From NCBI GenBank assembly GCA_025360065.1, contig JANYCX010000185.1:1-54559 (forward strand): a stretch of DNA of 54,559 nucleotides. Reading direction: 5' to 3'. The position numbers were made by a program, and so were the translations under genes. This stretch comes from Acetobacteraceae bacterium. GTDB lineage: Bacteria; Pseudomonadota; Alphaproteobacteria; Acetobacterales; Acetobacteraceae. The notes beneath the pieces were generated by a model. It ran no database searches and was not told the DNA's origin. It saw nothing but the letters and a program-made list of their open reading frames with translations. Of the stretch, positions 1 to 10,542 are shown piece after piece (within the stretch, counting starts at the first letter, position 1; each line of letters starts with the position of its first letter).

Positions 1-1219
1 CCACCACTTCGGAAATATCGCGCAATATCAGCGGCCTTAGGTGGCTGACCCCGTAGCGGAAGAAAGCGTCCTGGCGGCGGACGATCTCGGCCGAGACCTT
101 GAGGATGGTGTTGGCGCGTTGTTGCAGTGATTTAACCAGCCAGTTCGCGGTTTGGAGCTTTTCGGCGAGGAAGTTCTTGTCCTCTTTGCGGCCAGCCTTG
201 CCAGCCCGGGTCAGCACCTGGGCGCTGAAGCCCTGATTGACCAACACCCGCGGCATTGTTTCGGGGTTTAGTTCCAACAGCCAGCCGCCTTCTTCGGCGG
301 GCGACGGCCGCATCAGCACATCGGGGATCACTGGTGCCGGCGGGGTCGCATCCCAGGTCGCGCCCGGTTTGGGGTCGAGCCGACGGATTTCGGCGATCAT
401 GTCGGCGATATCGGCGCCATCGACGCCACACACCGCCATCAACCCTTTCAGATCGCGGCGGGCCAGCATGTCGAGATTGTCGAGCATGGCCATCATCGCC
501 GGGTCGAGACGGTTTTTCTCGGCCAACTGGGCCGCCAGACATTCGCGCAAATCGCGGGCGAACATGCCGGTCGGGTCAAAGCGCATCATCGGGGTTCGCA
601 CCGCTTCAACCGCGTCGAGCGTGGTGCCAAGCGCCTTGGCCAGATCCGCGGGTGCGGCCGAAAGCCGCCCGCTCGGTTCAAGCAGCGCGATCAGATAGGC
701 GCCGATCAGGCGTTGAGCCGGATCGTCGAACGACAGCCGCAGTTGCTCGCCAAGGTGCTCGCGCAGCGTCGCGGCCTTCTCGGCAAAGTCGTCGATGCTG
801 CGATCATCGTCGTCGAATGCCTGGCTGCCGCCGGGGGCGCTTGCCCCGTCGCCAGCGCCGCCGGGATCGTAAGATTCCGCCGCGTCGGCATCGAGTGGCG
901 CATCCTGGCTGCTTGGCAGGGTTTCCGCCGAGGCGGCATCGGCGGAATCACGCGGCAGCCCGCCTTCATCCCAGGTAGAATCGGCCTGATTTTCTGATGT
1001 TGCCGTCGATTCGAGGCGTTGATCACGATCCGGACGCTCCCCGATCGGCGCATCAAAGCCTTCATCGCGTTCGAGCAGCGGGTTGCGTTCGAGTTCTTCC
1101 TCGACAAACGCGGCGACCTCGATATTGTTGAACTGCAACAGCTGGATCGCCTGGCGCAACAACGGCGTCATCACCAGCGATTGTGACTGGCGCAGGTCGA
1201 GACGGGGGCCGATCGCCAT
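1..1219 (-). CDS. rpoN: RNA polymerase sigma-54 factor RpoN (3' end outside window)
   Basis: Alternative sigma factor that directs RNA polymerase to -24/-12 promoters and needs an AAA+ activator. The frame is open from ATG 1219 to the window edge, about 406 residues. It opens with MAIGPRLDLRQSQ followed by PLLRQAIQLLQ, the Gln-rich region I that contacts activators. An acidic, low-complexity stretch at about residues 45-125 fits region II. The core-binding region follows; near the cut the motifs RANTILKVSAEIV, FFRYG and LRPLILRDISE match the segment leading to the DNA-binding half. The RpoN box lies beyond position 1. It follows lptB on the same strand after a 118-bp gap, the usual alphaproteobacterial order. 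Identity is secure; only the C-terminus is unseen. Confidence 0.95.
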   Translation of the reverse strand, partial: MAIGPRLDLRQSQSLVMTPLLRQAIQLLQFNNIEVAAFVEEELERNPLLERDEGFDAPIGERPDRDQRLESTATSENQADSTWDEGGLPRDSADAASAETLPSSQDAPLDADAAESYDPGGAGDGASAPGGSQAFDDDDRSIDDFAEKAATLREHLGEQLRLSFDDPAQRLIGAYLIALLEPSGRLSAAPADLAKALGTTLDAVEAVRTPMMRFDPTGMFARDLRECLAAQLAEKNRLDPAMMAMLDNLDMLARRDLKGLMAVCGVDGADIADMIAEIRRLDPKPGATWDATPPAPVIPDVLMRPSPAEEGGWLLELNPETMPRVLVNQGFSAQVLTRAGKAGRKEDKNFLAEKLQTANWLVKSLQQRANTILKVSAEIVRRQDAFFRYGVSHLRPLILRDISEVV

Positions 1220-1337
1220 AAATTCTGGACTCACCGATTACACGAGGGGTGGCAAAAACCACCTGCGGCAGAGAACAGCGCGCCCGGACCGAAGATGCAA
1301 GCAAGAATCGTGCTAAGTGGAACGGCCGATGCAGAAT

Positions 1338-2083
<746 letters not shown>

Positions 2084-2087
<4 letters not shown>

Positions 2088-3022
2088 GGAGCCGACTTGC
2101 TTGTCGCCGCCGGCCCGGCGACCGGGGGCTTGTCAACCGGCGCCGGGGCCGCAACCGGAGGCGGTTTGCCGATGCTCGGCGGGATCATGCCCTGCGCCCG
2201 ATTGCCCGGCCGGTTGACGGTGCGGAAGATGCCGGTCTGCTTGTTGGCCACTGCCGCATCGACCTTCATTTGCATGCCGTTGCCCGCCGAAATCCGGACA
2301 TTGCCCAGCAGCCAGGCGGAATCGAGCGCCGCGATATAAAGTCCACGATCGGCACGGCCATTATCGGCGGCGGTGCGGACTTCGACATTGCCGTACGCCT
2401 CAACCCGTTCGAGCGCCCCCGATGCGGCCAGCGCATCCGGCTGGGGCGTGACCTGGCGATCCGCTTTCGGCGGCGCGGTGTAGCCCACCAAGGTATCGGC
2501 GGCGATCCGGCGGCCATCGGCGGTCGTTACCACCGCTGCCCCGCGCGCCACCGCCATGCGTTTTTCAGACCAGTATTCGAGGCTGTCGCGCGCGGTCAGG
2601 ACCTGCTGCGGCGTGGTCAGCCGCAGCGCCGTCCCGGTCATCACCAGCACTGCCTGATCGATGTCGTAGACCGCCGCATCGCCAACCGCTTCGTCGGTGG
2701 CGGTCACAATCCGGACATGGCCATGCGCTTCAAGCCGGTAGATTTCGTTGCCGCCGGTCGCGGCGCTGGTCGCGGCTTCGCCGGTGCTGCCGGCTTTCTT
2801 GCGGTAATGCGCGACCAGTTTGTCGGCCAGCACCGTCACATTGCCGCGCACCGCCCGCGCATCGCCGGTGACGGTCGCAGTTTTTTCCTGATCGCGAATT
2901 TCCGACTCGTCGCGCCAGGTCAGCTCGATCGCGCCGCCCTTGGTCAGGTCGATCGGCTGCGCTGCGGCCGGCTGTGCCAGCGCGACTGCCGCGAAAATTA
3001 TCATCGCCAATGCCCGCATCAT
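2084..3022 (-). CDS. lptA: LPS transport periplasmic protein LptA
   Basis: Periplasmic bridge protein that carries LPS from LptC to the outer-membrane LptDE translocon. A Sec signal peptide covers about residues 1-21 (cleavage expected after AQPAAA). The body, about 35-220, is an OstA-type beta-jellyroll with repeated strands such as [23 protein letters not shown]. At 312 residues it is longer than E. coli LptA; the last 40 or so are Pro/Ala-rich ([18 protein letters not shown]) and look disordered. The start ATG overlaps the lptC stop, and its stop overlaps lptB. Assigned from the fold pattern plus the lptC-lptA-lptB order. Confidence 0.92.
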
Positions 3023-3702
3023 CGCCCCGCTCCATCCAGCACCAACCGACCCGGCCCAGTGAAATGCAGCACCATGCCGCGCTCACTGACACTGAAGCCC
3101 TGCGCGTCGAGCGTGCCGAACGGGCCGTGGACATGCACTTGTTCAGGCCCGATCATCACAGCTGCTTTGAGATCAATCGTCACCGCGCTGGTTTGCATTT
3201 CAATGCCATCATCCCGGTACAAGCTGACCTCGCCATACAAGTCCAACTGCCCATCGCGTTGCATATAGACCCCATGATCGGACTTCGCCATCAACCAGGC
3301 GCCGCCGACCAAATGAATGTCGCCCGCCGGCGTGGTGAGCACGGTGCGGCCGGGCAGTTGCGGGCCGGCCATGATCTGGCGGGCGGACGTCGCGGTAATG
3401 GTAAACGGGCTGCCGTTCTCATCGAAGCCGGTATAACTCGGGTTGCGCAAGGTGCCGCCATCCTGCGCGACGGTCTGGCGACGGTAGCTGATGCGGGCAC
3501 GGTCAAGATCGCTGGTCAATTCCGACCACAGTGTCAGCAGCGCCAGCAGGCCCAGTGCCGCGACCGGCAGCACGCCCTTGGCCAAGCCGATCAGCCAGCG
3601 GCGGCGCAAGGCCTGTGCCGTGCTGGGCGCAATGCGACGTGCCCGCAGAAAATGGGCGCGGCGACGGTCATGCCCTGGATAGGGTGAACCCAATTCTGCC
3701 AT
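3019..3702 (-). CDS. lptC: LPS export protein LptC
   Basis: Bitopic inner-membrane protein that hands LPS from LptB2FG to LptA. It has 227 residues, with a basic cytoplasmic N-terminus (HDRRRAHFLRARR), one membrane helix at about 39-57 (GVLPVAALGLLALLTLW), then a periplasmic beta-jellyroll with segments such as YTGFDENGSPFTITATSARQ and IHLVGGAW. The length and topology fit alphaproteobacterial LptC, which has low sequence identity to the E. coli protein. The ATG at 3702 directly abuts the kdsD stop, so kdsD-lptC-lptA-lptB reads as one operon. Confidence 0.9.
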   Translation of the reverse strand: MAELGSPYPGHDRRRAHFLRARRIAPSTAQALRRRWLIGLAKGVLPVAALGLLALLTLWSELTSDLDRARISYRRQTVAQDGGTLRNPSYTGFDENGSPFTITATSARQIMAGPQLPGRTVLTTPAGDIHLVGGAWLMAKSDHGVYMQRDGQLDLYGEVSLYRDDGIEMQTSAVTIDLKAAVMIGPEQVHVHGPFGTLDAQGFSVSERGMVLHFTGPGRLVLDGAGR

Positions 3703-4686
3703 TCAAGCCAATCCGGCGCGCAACAGGTCGTGGATATGGAGAATGCCGAGCGGTCGGCGCGCTGCATCCACCACGAACAAGGTGGTAAACGGGTTGCGGG
3801 CGGTGTTCATCGCATGCAGCGCCTCAGCGGCCAGCGCGTCCGGGCCAATGCTCCGCGGGCTGGTGTTCATGACCTCGCCCAGGCTCCGGGTTAGCAGGTC
3901 GGGCGCCATGGCGCGGCGTAGATCGCCATCGGTCAATATTCCGACCAGTGCGCCATTCCCGTCGATCACGCCCAGGCAGCCAAAGCGCTTTTCGGTCATC
4001 AGCACCAGCGCGTCGGCCATTGCAGTCGCGGCTGGCGCCAGCGGAATTTCATCGCCGGTATGCATTAAATCACGGGTCCGCCGCAGCATTGCGCCGAGCT
4101 TCCCGCCGGGATGGAAGCGCCGAAAATCGGTGGGGCCAAAGCCACGCCGCGTCAGCAGCGCCACCGCCAGCGCATCGCCGAGCGCGATTTGCATGGTGGT
4201 GCTGGTGGTGGGCGTAAGGCCCATCGGGCAGGCTTCCGCCGCATCGGGTAGGATCAGCGCGACATCGGCGGCCTGGGCGAGGCTGCTATTGGCACCACCG
4301 GTAATTGCGATCAGCTTGATGCCGAAGCGGCTTGCGTAACCGATCAGGTCAGCAAGTTCCGCTGTTTCGCCGGAGTTGGACAATGCCAGGATGGCATCGC
4401 CCTCGGCGATCATCCCGAGATCGCCATGCGATGCCTCGGCCGGATGCACGTAAAGCGCGGTGGTGCCGGTCGAGGCGAGGGTGGCGGCAATCTTGCGGGC
4501 GACATGGCCGGACTTGCCCATTCCGGACACCACAACGCGGCCAGCAACGGCGAGCAGCACACTAACCGCCGCGCTGAAGCTGCGGTCTAGTGCTGCCGCC
4601 AGGGCGGTAATCCCAGCGGCTTCTGCGTCCAGCACCGCGCGTGCGGCGGCCAGATCGGCGGACTCGATTGCGGTCAGATCGGGCAT
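3703..4686 (-). CDS. kdsD: Arabinose-5-phosphate isomerase KdsD/KpsF (SIS + two CBS)
   Basis: Interconverts D-ribulose 5-phosphate and D-arabinose 5-phosphate, the first committed step to Kdo for the LPS inner core. The 327-residue length is typical. A SIS sugar-isomerase domain spans about 30-175, with the motifs SGMGKSGHVARKIAATLAS, HPAEASHGDLG and LSNSGETAEL. Two CBS repeats follow at about 205-325 (LTDGDLRRAM and the C-terminal GILHIHDLLRAG). It is the first gene of the lpt operon, directly upstream of lptC, which supports the LPS role over a GutQ role in sugar-alcohol metabolism. Confidence 0.95.
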   Translation of the reverse strand: MPDLTAIESADLAAARAVLDAEAAGITALAAALDRSFSAAVSVLLAVAGRVVVSGMGKSGHVARKIAATLASTGTTALYVHPAEASHGDLGMIAEGDAILALSNSGETAELADLIGYASRFGIKLIAITGGANSSLAQAADVALILPDAAEACPMGLTPTTSTTMQIALGDALAVALLTRRGFGPTDFRRFHPGGKLGAMLRRTRDLMHTGDEIPLAPAATAMADALVLMTEKRFGCLGVIDGNGALVGILTDGDLRRAMAPDLLTRSLGEVMNTSPRSIGPDALAAEALHAMNTARNPFTTLFVVDAARRPLGILHIHDLLRAGLA

Positions 4687-4731
4687 ACCACGCTATTTGG
4701 TCCCCCAAGGTCGGTAAAGCAACGCCTCACG

Positions 4732-7700
4732 CTAGCCGGCACCATATCCACCGCCGCCAGGAGTTTCGATGGTGAAGCGGTCGCCGGGTAGCAGCTCGGC
4801 CTGATCAGTGCCCGTCAGAATTTGGGTGGTGCCGTCCGCGCGGTCCACCCATTGACGCCCGGCGGCCCCATCGGCACCGCCGGCCAGCCCAAAGGGAGCG
4901 ACGTTCCGCCGCGAGGACACAATCACTGCCGTCATCGGTTCCAGGAACCGGATCCGCCGCCGCGACCCACTGCCACCGTGGAACTTCCCAATCCCGCCGG
5001 ACCCGCGCCGGATCGAAAATTCCTCCTGCACCACCGGGTAACGCAGTTCGAGGATCTCCGGATCGGTCATCCGCGTGTTGGTCATATGGGTTTGCACCGC
5101 ATCGGTGCCGTTAAAATCTGGGCCGGCGCCGGTGCCGCCACAGATGGTTTCATAGTATTGCCTTGTAGCGTCTCCGAACAGGAAATTGTTCATCGTTGCC
5201 TGGCTGCATGCCAGCGCCCCCAGTGCCCCGAACAAGGCATTGCATGTCGCCTGGCTGACCTCGGTATTGCCAGCGACCACGGCGGCCCCGGGCAACGGCG
5301 ACAGGAAGGTGCCGGGCGGGATAATGATTTCGATCGGCTTGAGGCAGCCATCGTTGAGCGGGATATCGGTGCCCACGAGGCAACGGAAAACATAGAGCAC
5401 AGCGGCCCTTGTCACCGCCGGCGGTGCATTGAAGTTGTTGCCGCGCTGGGTGCCGGTGCCGGTGAAATCGACCACCGCGCTGCGTTTGATGTGGTCAACC
5501 TTGACCACCACCCGCAGCGGCGCGCCGTCATCCATGGTATAGTCGAAACGCCCATCGCCGATGCGCGAAATCACCTGCCGCACGCTTTCTTCCGCGTTGT
5601 CCATCACGTGGCGCATGTAGGCGCGCACCATATCCCAGCCATAGCGGCCGACCACACGTTGCAATTCCTGCACGCCTTTTTCATTCGCCGCGACCTGCGC
5701 CTTGATGTCGGCGACATTCACATCCGGGCTGCGCGCCGGGTATTTGGCGCCAGCGAGCACGGCGCGGAACGCGGCTTCGCGCAGATGTCCCTGGTCCACC
5801 AGCAGGAAATCGTCGATCACCACACCTTCTTCTTCGAGCGCGTGCGACGCCGGCGGGGTCGAGCCTGGGGTGATGCCGCCAATATCGGCGTGGTGGCCAC
5901 GGTTGCCGACGAAGAACAGGATGTCTTGCCCGGCTTCGTCGAACACCGGGGTGATCACCGTCACATCCGGCAAATGGGTGCCACCGTTATAGGGATTGTT
6001 GAGCGCCACGACGTCGCCGGGCCGCAAGGTTGCGCCGCGCGTCCGCAACACGGTGCGCACGCTTTCGCCCATTGCGCCGAGATGGACCGGGACATGCGGC
6101 GCATTCGCGACCAGCCCGCCGGTGCCATCGAAGATCGCGCAGGAAAAATCCAGCCGTTCCTTGATGTTGACGCTCTGCGAGGTGTTCTGCAGCACGGCCC
6201 CGGTTTGCTCGGCGACGTTCATGAACAGATTGTTGAACAGTTCGAGCAGCACCGGGTCGGCGCGGTCGGTGCCGGAGGCAAACACGGCCGGCGGTGCCTC
6301 AGTGCGGCGCAGGATCATGTGGTTCAGTGCGGTAACCTCAGCGGTCCAGCCGGGTTCGACCACCGTGGTGGCGTTGGCTTCGCGGATCAGCGCCGGGCCT
6401 GCGATGTGGTCGCCGGCCAAAAGCTCGGTGCGGTCAAATACCGGCGTCGCGTGATCGGCACCGCCGCTCCAGATATGGGTCTGGTCAACCGGGGCTGGCG
6501 CGCCGACAGCGCGGGTACCCAGCGGGGCCTCGATGATCGCCTCGCCCGGTGCAACCGCCTCAACGGCGACGGTTTCCACCACCAGTGCGCGATCGGGGGT
6601 GGCAAAGCCGAAGCGGGCGCGATGGGCGGCGGTGAAGGCGGCGACGATTCCGGCGTGATCGGCGAGGTCGATGATAAGCGCGGCCTCGGTGCCGGCGTAG
6701 CGCAGATGCAGCTTGCGGGTGAGCAGCGGCGTGGCGATCTCAGCCCCTTGGCGGCGCAAATCGTCGGTGGCGGTTGCAGCCAATTGGTCGGCCATGGCGC
6801 GCAAAGCGGGCAGGGCGGCCTCGGTCAACGGGGTTTCGACCGCCTGTTCGCGCATCACGCTCTGATCGGCGAGGCCCATGCCATAGGCCGACAAAACCCC
6901 AGCGAAGGGATGGATGAACACGGTTTGCATGCCGAGCTCGTCTGCCACCAGACAGGCATGTTGTCCGCCAGCGCCGCCAAAGCATTGCAGGGCGAATGCG
7001 CTGATGTCGTGGCCTTTTTGCACACTGACCTGCTTGATCGCATTGGCCATGTTGGCGACCGCGATGCGCAGGAACCCTTCGGCGACGTCGCGCTTGTCCT
7101 GGGCCTGGCCGGTGGCGGCCTCGATTTCCCCGGCGAGAACGGCAAACTTCGCCGCCACAACTTCGCCATCCAGGCTTTCATCGCCATTCGGGCCGAAAAT
7201 TGCCGGGAAATGCGCCGGCACAATTTTACCGACCAGGATGTTGGCGTCAGTCACGGTCAGCGGCCCGCCGCGCCGGTAGCCGGCCGGTCCCGGATTGGCG
7301 CCGGCGCTGTCCGGCCCGACCCGCAATCGCGCGCCGTCAAAATGCAGGATCGAGCCACCACCGGCGGCCACGGTGTTGATCGCCATCATCGGCGCCCGCA
7401 TCCGGACCCCGGCAATAGCGGTTTCAAAAGCGCGCTCGAACCCGCCATCGTAAAGGGCGACGTCGGTGGATGTGCCGCCCATGTCAAAGCCGATGATCCG
7501 GTCGAACCCGGCCATCCCGGCGGTGCGCGCCGCGCCCACAATGCCGCCAGCCGGGCCGGACAGGATCGCGTCCTTGCCCTGGAAGTGGCGGGCTTCGGCC
7601 AATCCGCCGCTCGACTGCATGAAATAGAGCCGCACGCCCGTGAGCTCAGCCGCCACCTGATCGACATAGCGCCGCAGGATTGGCGACAGATAGGCATCAA

Positions 7701-8328
7701 CCACGGTGGTGTCGCCCCGCGGCACGATGCGGAGCAAAGGTGATGTCGCATGGCTTGCCGAGACCTGGGCGAAGCCGGCATCGCGCGCCAGTTCGGCCAG
7801 CTTTTGTTCCATCGCTGGATACTTCCAGGCGTGCATCAGCACGATGGCGACCGCGCCAAGGCCCTTTTCGCGGGCGGCAGCAAAGGCGGCACCGGCGGCG
7901 TCTTCGTCGAGACTTTCCAGTTCCACGCCATCAACCCCAACCCGCCCGGCGATCTCGACGACGTCTTCGTACAGCAGGCTTGGCAGAACGACCTTGAGGT
8001 CAAACAAGCGCGGGCGGGCCTGGTTGCCGATCCGCAGCATGTCGGCGAAGCCTTTGTTGACGACCAGCAAGGTCCGCTCGCCTTTACGTTCCAACAGCGC
8101 GTTGGTGGCAACGGTGGTGCCCATTTTCACGCAGTCGATCAGCCCGGGCGGGATCGCTGCGTTCTGGGCCAAGCCCAACACCAGTCTGATCCCGGCGATT
8201 GCGGCGTCTTGGTAGCGCTCGGGGTTTTCGCTGAGCAACTTATGGGTCGACAACTGCCCGGCCGGGTCGCGCGCGACAATGTCGGTAAAAGTGCCGCCGC
8301 GATCAATCCAGAACTGCCAGTTAGCCAT
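4732..8328 (-). CDS. 5-oxoprolinase / hydantoinase HyuA-HyuB fusion
   Basis: Probable ATP-dependent opening of a cyclic amide: 5-oxo-L-proline to glutamate if a true 5-oxoprolinase, or a hydantoin. It has 1198 residues in one chain. The HyuA half, about 1-690, has the nucleotide-binding start [27 protein letters not shown] and [18 protein letters not shown]. The HyuB half, about 700-1195, has [20 protein letters not shown] and [20 protein letters not shown]. Fused chains near this length are typical of eukaryotic-type 5-oxoprolinases; many bacterial hydantoinases are split. ATG 8328 is preferred over GTG 8331 because an AGGGG lies at ribosome-binding distance. It is in the same direction as kdsD but 45 bp upstream. 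Substrate is not decidable from sequence; a ChaC gene that would produce 5-oxoproline lies at 45926-46621. Confidence 0.9.
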   Translation of the reverse strand: MANWQFWIDRGGTFTDIVARDPAGQLSTHKLLSENPERYQDAAIAGIRLVLGLAQNAAIPPGLIDCVKMGTTVATNALLERKGERTLLVVNKGFADMLRIGNQARPRLFDLKVVLPSLLYEDVVEIAGRVGVDGVELESLDEDAAGAAFAAAREKGLGAVAIVLMHAWKYPAMEQKLAELARDAGFAQVSASHATSPLLRIVPRGDTTVVDAYLSPILRRYVDQVAAELTGVRLYFMQSSGGLAEARHFQGKDAILSGPAGGIVGAARTAGMAGFDRIIGFDMGGTSTDVALYDGGFERAFETAIAGVRMRAPMMAINTVAAGGGSILHFDGARLRVGPDSAGANPGPAGYRRGGPLTVTDANILVGKIVPAHFPAIFGPNGDESLDGEVVAAKFAVLAGEIEAATGQAQDKRDVAEGFLRIAVANMANAIKQVSVQKGHDISAFALQCFGGAGGQHACLVADELGMQTVFIHPFAGVLSAYGMGLADQSVMREQAVETPLTEAALPALRAMADQLAATATDDLRRQGAEIATPLLTRKLHLRYAGTEAALIIDLADHAGIVAAFTAAHRARFGFATPDRALVVETVAVEAVAPGEAIIEAPLGTRAVGAPAPVDQTHIWSGGADHATPVFDRTELLAGDHIAGPALIREANATTVVEPGWTAEVTALNHMILRRTEAPPAVFASGTDRADPVLLELFNNLFMNVAEQTGAVLQNTSQSVNIKERLDFSCAIFDGTGGLVANAPHVPVHLGAMGESVRTVLRTRGATLRPGDVVALNNPYNGGTHLPDVTVITPVFDEAGQDILFFVGNRGHHADIGGITPGSTPPASHALEEEGVVIDDFLLVDQGHLREAAFRAVLAGAKYPARSPDVNVADIKAQVAANEKGVQELQRVVGRYGWDMVRAYMRHVMDNAEESVRQVISRIGDGRFDYTMDDGAPLRVVVKVDHIKRSAVVDFTGTGTQRGNNFNAPPAVTRAAVLYVFRCLVGTDIPLNDGCLKPIEIIIPPGTFLSPLPGAAVVAGNTEVSQATCNALFGALGALACSQATMNNFLFGDATRQYYETICGGTGAGPDFNGTDAVQTHMTNTRMTDPEILELRYPVVQEEFSIRRGSGGIGKFHGGSGSRRRIRFLEPMTAVIVSSRRNVAPFGLAGGADGAAGRQWVDRADGTTQILTGTDQAELLPGDRFTIETPGGGGYGAG

Positions 8329-8435
8329 CACACTCTGCCCCTTTGTCTAAGTGTTTAAATTGGCGGTGTGTGGGGAAGAAAAGCAAGACGGGAAGCTGAG
8401 GATGCCGCATGTCGACCTGCCAGACCGACCACGTT

Positions 8436-8463
8436 TTGGCTTCGCTAACCTGTGCGTGATACA
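8436..8463 (+). promoter_or_regulatory. Candidate sigma-70 promoter for the TerB/J-domain gene
   Basis: TTGGCT (8436-8441) and GATACA (8458-8463) are separated by 16 bp. They lie about 33 bp ahead of the GTG at 8497 in the divergent region facing the 5-oxoprolinase gene. Transcription from here would start downstream of GTG 8452 and so favours 8497 as the translation start. This is pattern matching only. Confidence 0.3.
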
Positions 8464-8496
8464 CTTGTCGTTCACAATGGCGGGATTGCAGAGCAA

Positions 8497-9255
8497 GTGT
8501 GGGGTAAAATCGTCGGCGCAATGGCAGGGTTCGCCATGGGTGGCCCGTTGGGTGCCATGGTCGGGGCAGCACTTGGCCATGCGGCGGAGAGCGGTGGCAG
8601 CTTCACCCAGTTCCAATTCACCTCCGGCAATCCGCGCATTGCCGCTCCGCCGCGCCAGCGCGATCAGGTTTTTGCCCTCGGTGTCGTCGTTCTGGCGGCA
8701 CGCCTCGCCAAATGCGATGGGCCAGTCAATCGCGTCGAAATCGACGCCTTTAAGCGCCATTTCCGCGTGCCGCCCGGGTCGGAAGGCGATGTCGGCCGCC
8801 TGTTCGATCAGGCGCGCGACGGTAACGAACCGTTCCTGCCCTATGCCAGCCGCATGGGGCTGGTGTTCGCCGACAACGCTTTTGTCCTGGAAGACGTGCT
8901 CTCGGCGCTGTTCTCCATCGCGCGCGCCGACGCGCCGATCAATCGCGCCGAGGACGCTTTCCTGCGCGAAGTCCATGTCGCCTTCGCCCTTGGGGACCCT
9001 TCCTGGGAGCGTGCCCGTGGCGCCTCGGCCGGACGGCGCGCTGATGACGCCGAAGATCCCTATACGGTGCTCGGCGTCAGCCGCGACCTTAAGACCGACG
9101 AATTACGCGCCACCTGGAAGCGCCTGATGCGCGAACACCACCCCGACAGCCTCGCCAGCCGCGGCGTGCCGGACGCCTTCATCCGCAGTGCCGGCGAAAA
9201 AGTCGCCCGCATCAACGCCGCCTGGGACCGCATTAAGCGGGAGCGCGGGCTGTGA
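8497..9255 (+). CDS. DjlA-like protein: TerB domain plus C-terminal J domain
   Basis: Probable membrane-associated co-chaperone that delivers clients to DnaK. A glycine-rich hydrophobic N-terminus (GAMAGFAMGGPLGAMVGAAL) resembles the DjlA membrane segment. A TerB-like helical domain follows at about 45-155 (VVVLAARLAKCDGPVNRVE, FSIARADAPINRAEDAFL). The last 70 residues are a J domain (DPYTVLGVSRDLKTDELRA) with the HPD motif in REHHPDS. I chose GTG 8497, giving MWGKIVGAMAGF, because relatives start this way; GTG 8452 is an in-frame alternative adding 15 residues. Its stop overlaps the amidase start, so the pair is translationally coupled. Confidence 0.85.
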   Translation: MWGKIVGAMAGFAMGGPLGAMVGAALGHAAESGGSFTQFQFTSGNPRIAAPPRQRDQVFALGVVVLAARLAKCDGPVNRVEIDAFKRHFRVPPGSEGDVGRLFDQARDGNEPFLPYASRMGLVFADNAFVLEDVLSALFSIARADAPINRAEDAFLREVHVAFALGDPSWERARGASAGRRADDAEDPYTVLGVSRDLKTDELRATWKRLMREHHPDSLASRGVPDAFIRSAGEKVARINAAWDRIKRERGL

Positions 9256-9986
9256 GTGTCGATTTGAGGGATGCGGCCAGCCCCAATCACGACGCCCGGC
9301 CCGATGGCACCATGATCGACGCGCTGGTGATCCACTATACCGGCATGACCAGCGCGCGGGACGCACTCGCCCGGCTGCGTGACCCTGAGGCCCGTGTGTC
9401 GAGCCACTATCTGGTCGATCTCGATGGCATTGTCTGGCGGTTGGTTCCAGAAAACCGCCGTGCCTGGCATGCCGGGGCATCGTTCTGGCGCGGCCGCACC
9501 AGGCTCAATGATCGCTCTATCGGCATTGAAATCGCCAATCCCGGCCATTCGCACGGCTATCCCGATTTCCCCGTCCTGCAAATGGCGGTGGCGTGTGATC
9601 TTTGCCTCGATATCCTGTCGCGCCACGCCATCGCCCCGCGCGACATCGTCGGGCACAGCGATATTTCGCCCGACCGCAAGGACGATCCGGGCGAGAAATT
9701 CGATTGGCGCGGTCTCGCCGAGGCCGGCGTCGGGGTTTGGCCGCAAACCACCCCCGATCTCGGCATCGCCGGCATTATGCGGGACGCCACAGTGTTACGC
9801 GATGTGCGCGCCGCCCTCGCGGTGATCGGTTATCGCGTGGCCCCGGAAGGCGCACTCGATCCGGCTTTGTCGCAGGTGCTGCGCGCCTTTCAGCGCCACT
9901 GGCGGCCGGAAACCGTGAACGGTCAGGCCGATGCCGGCACCATCGCCCGGCTGGTCGCGGTCGCCAGGCTGTGCGGCGCCGGTTGA
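9252..9986 (+). CDS. N-acetylmuramoyl-L-alanine amidase (amidase_2 + PG-binding)
   Basis: Zinc amidase cleaving the bond between MurNAc (or anhydro-MurNAc) and L-alanine in peptidoglycan or its turnover products. Zinc ligands are expected in IHYTGMTS, near residue 26, and in VGHSDISPDRKDDPG. WHAGAS and NDRSIGIEIANPG are standard AmpD/AmiD signatures. Residues from about 180 on form a small peptidoglycan-binding domain (LRAFQRHWRPETVNGQADAGT). No signal peptide is visible, which favours a cytoplasmic AmpD-like recycling role, although the wall-binding domain is more usual in exported AmiD enzymes. The start is GTG 9252, overlapping the upstream J-domain gene. The stop codon sits inside the first copy of a 17-bp direct repeat. 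Confidence 0.88.
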   Translation: MSVDLRDAASPNHDARPDGTMIDALVIHYTGMTSARDALARLRDPEARVSSHYLVDLDGIVWRLVPENRRAWHAGASFWRGRTRLNDRSIGIEIANPGHSHGYPDFPVLQMAVACDLCLDILSRHAIAPRDIVGHSDISPDRKDDPGEKFDWRGLAEAGVGVWPQTTPDLGIAGIMRDATVLRDVRAALAVIGYRVAPEGALDPALSQVLRAFQRHWRPETVNGQADAGTIARLVAVARLCGAG

Positions 9987-10023
9987 CGGGCTACCCGACA
10001 GCTACAGGTTGACGGGCTACCCG
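9981..10023 (+). repeat. 17-bp tandem direct repeat, 26-bp period
   Basis: The 17-mer GGTTGACGGGCTACCCG occurs exactly at 9981-9997 and again at 10007-10023. The first copy contains the last codon and stop of the amidase gene; the second lies between that gene and rnpB. A 9-bp spacer separates them. It looks like a recent small tandem duplication at the gene end. Confidence 0.85.
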
Positions 10024-10043
10024 CCCGGGCGCATTCACCGCGC

Positions 10044-10512
10044 GCCAGACGGCCGGACGACCGCTGGCGGGGGCAACTCCGCTGGAGGAAAGTCCGGGCT
10101 CCACGGGAATACGGTGCCGGCTAACGGCCGGCGAGGGTGACCTCAGGGAAAGTGCCACAGAAAATAAACCGCCGGCGCGATTTCGGTCTCGCAGGCAAGG
10201 GTGAAACGGTGCGGTAAGAGCGCACCGCGCCCCTGGCAACAGGGGCGGCAGGGTAAACCCCACCGGGAGCAAGACCGAATAGGGGTGGCCGGCGAGGCGC
10301 GGAAGGGCAATATCAGACCGACGGTATCGCGAAGCGATACTTGGGCTGATGAAATTGCCCGCCAGACAAAGGCTGCGTTGACGCAGGGGCATTTCCGCCC
10401 TGTCACCCGGGTTGGTCGCGTCAGGCGCGCAGCGATGCGCGTCGCAGAGGAATGGTCGTCTCGTTGTCGTGCAAGCGATGGCGGACAGAACCCGGCTTAC
10501 AGGCCGTCTGGC
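10044..10512 (+). ncRNA. rnpB: RNase P RNA, bacterial class A
   Basis: Catalytic RNA of RNase P, which removes 5' leaders from tRNA precursors. The ends pair as helix P1: GCCAGACGGCC (10044-10054) with GGCCGTCTGGC (10502-10512). Conserved blocks are GAGGAAAGTCCGGGCTCC near 10084, GGTAAGAGCGCACC near 10212, CAGGGTAAACCCCACCGGGA near 10249 and ACAGAACCCGGCTTACAGG near 10485. Between GAATAGGGGTGG and CACCCGGGTTGG there is an enlarged region of about 110 nt that contains a clear hairpin at 10305-10360. The roughly 469-nt total is longer than the about 400 nt I expect for alphaproteobacteria. No coding sequence is credible in this interval. Confidence 0.96.
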
Positions 10513-10522
10513 AAGTATGTTC

Positions 10523-10542
10523 GTCTAAAATTAGACATTTTT
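10523..10542 (+). terminator. Candidate rnpB terminator
   Basis: GTCTA (10523-10527) pairs with TAGAC (10532-10536) around AAAT, followed directly by ATTTTT. The stem is short and AT-rich but lies 10 bp after the RNase P RNA. A second GC-rich hairpin, CAGGGG-CTAAC-CCCCTG, follows at 10551-10567 and may contribute. Confidence 0.5.

Noticed and set aside
4822-7743. 973-codon open frame on the plus strand
   Set aside because: Antisense to the 5-oxoprolinase gene; His/Arg/Gly-rich translation without domains, typical of a shadow frame in high-GC DNA.
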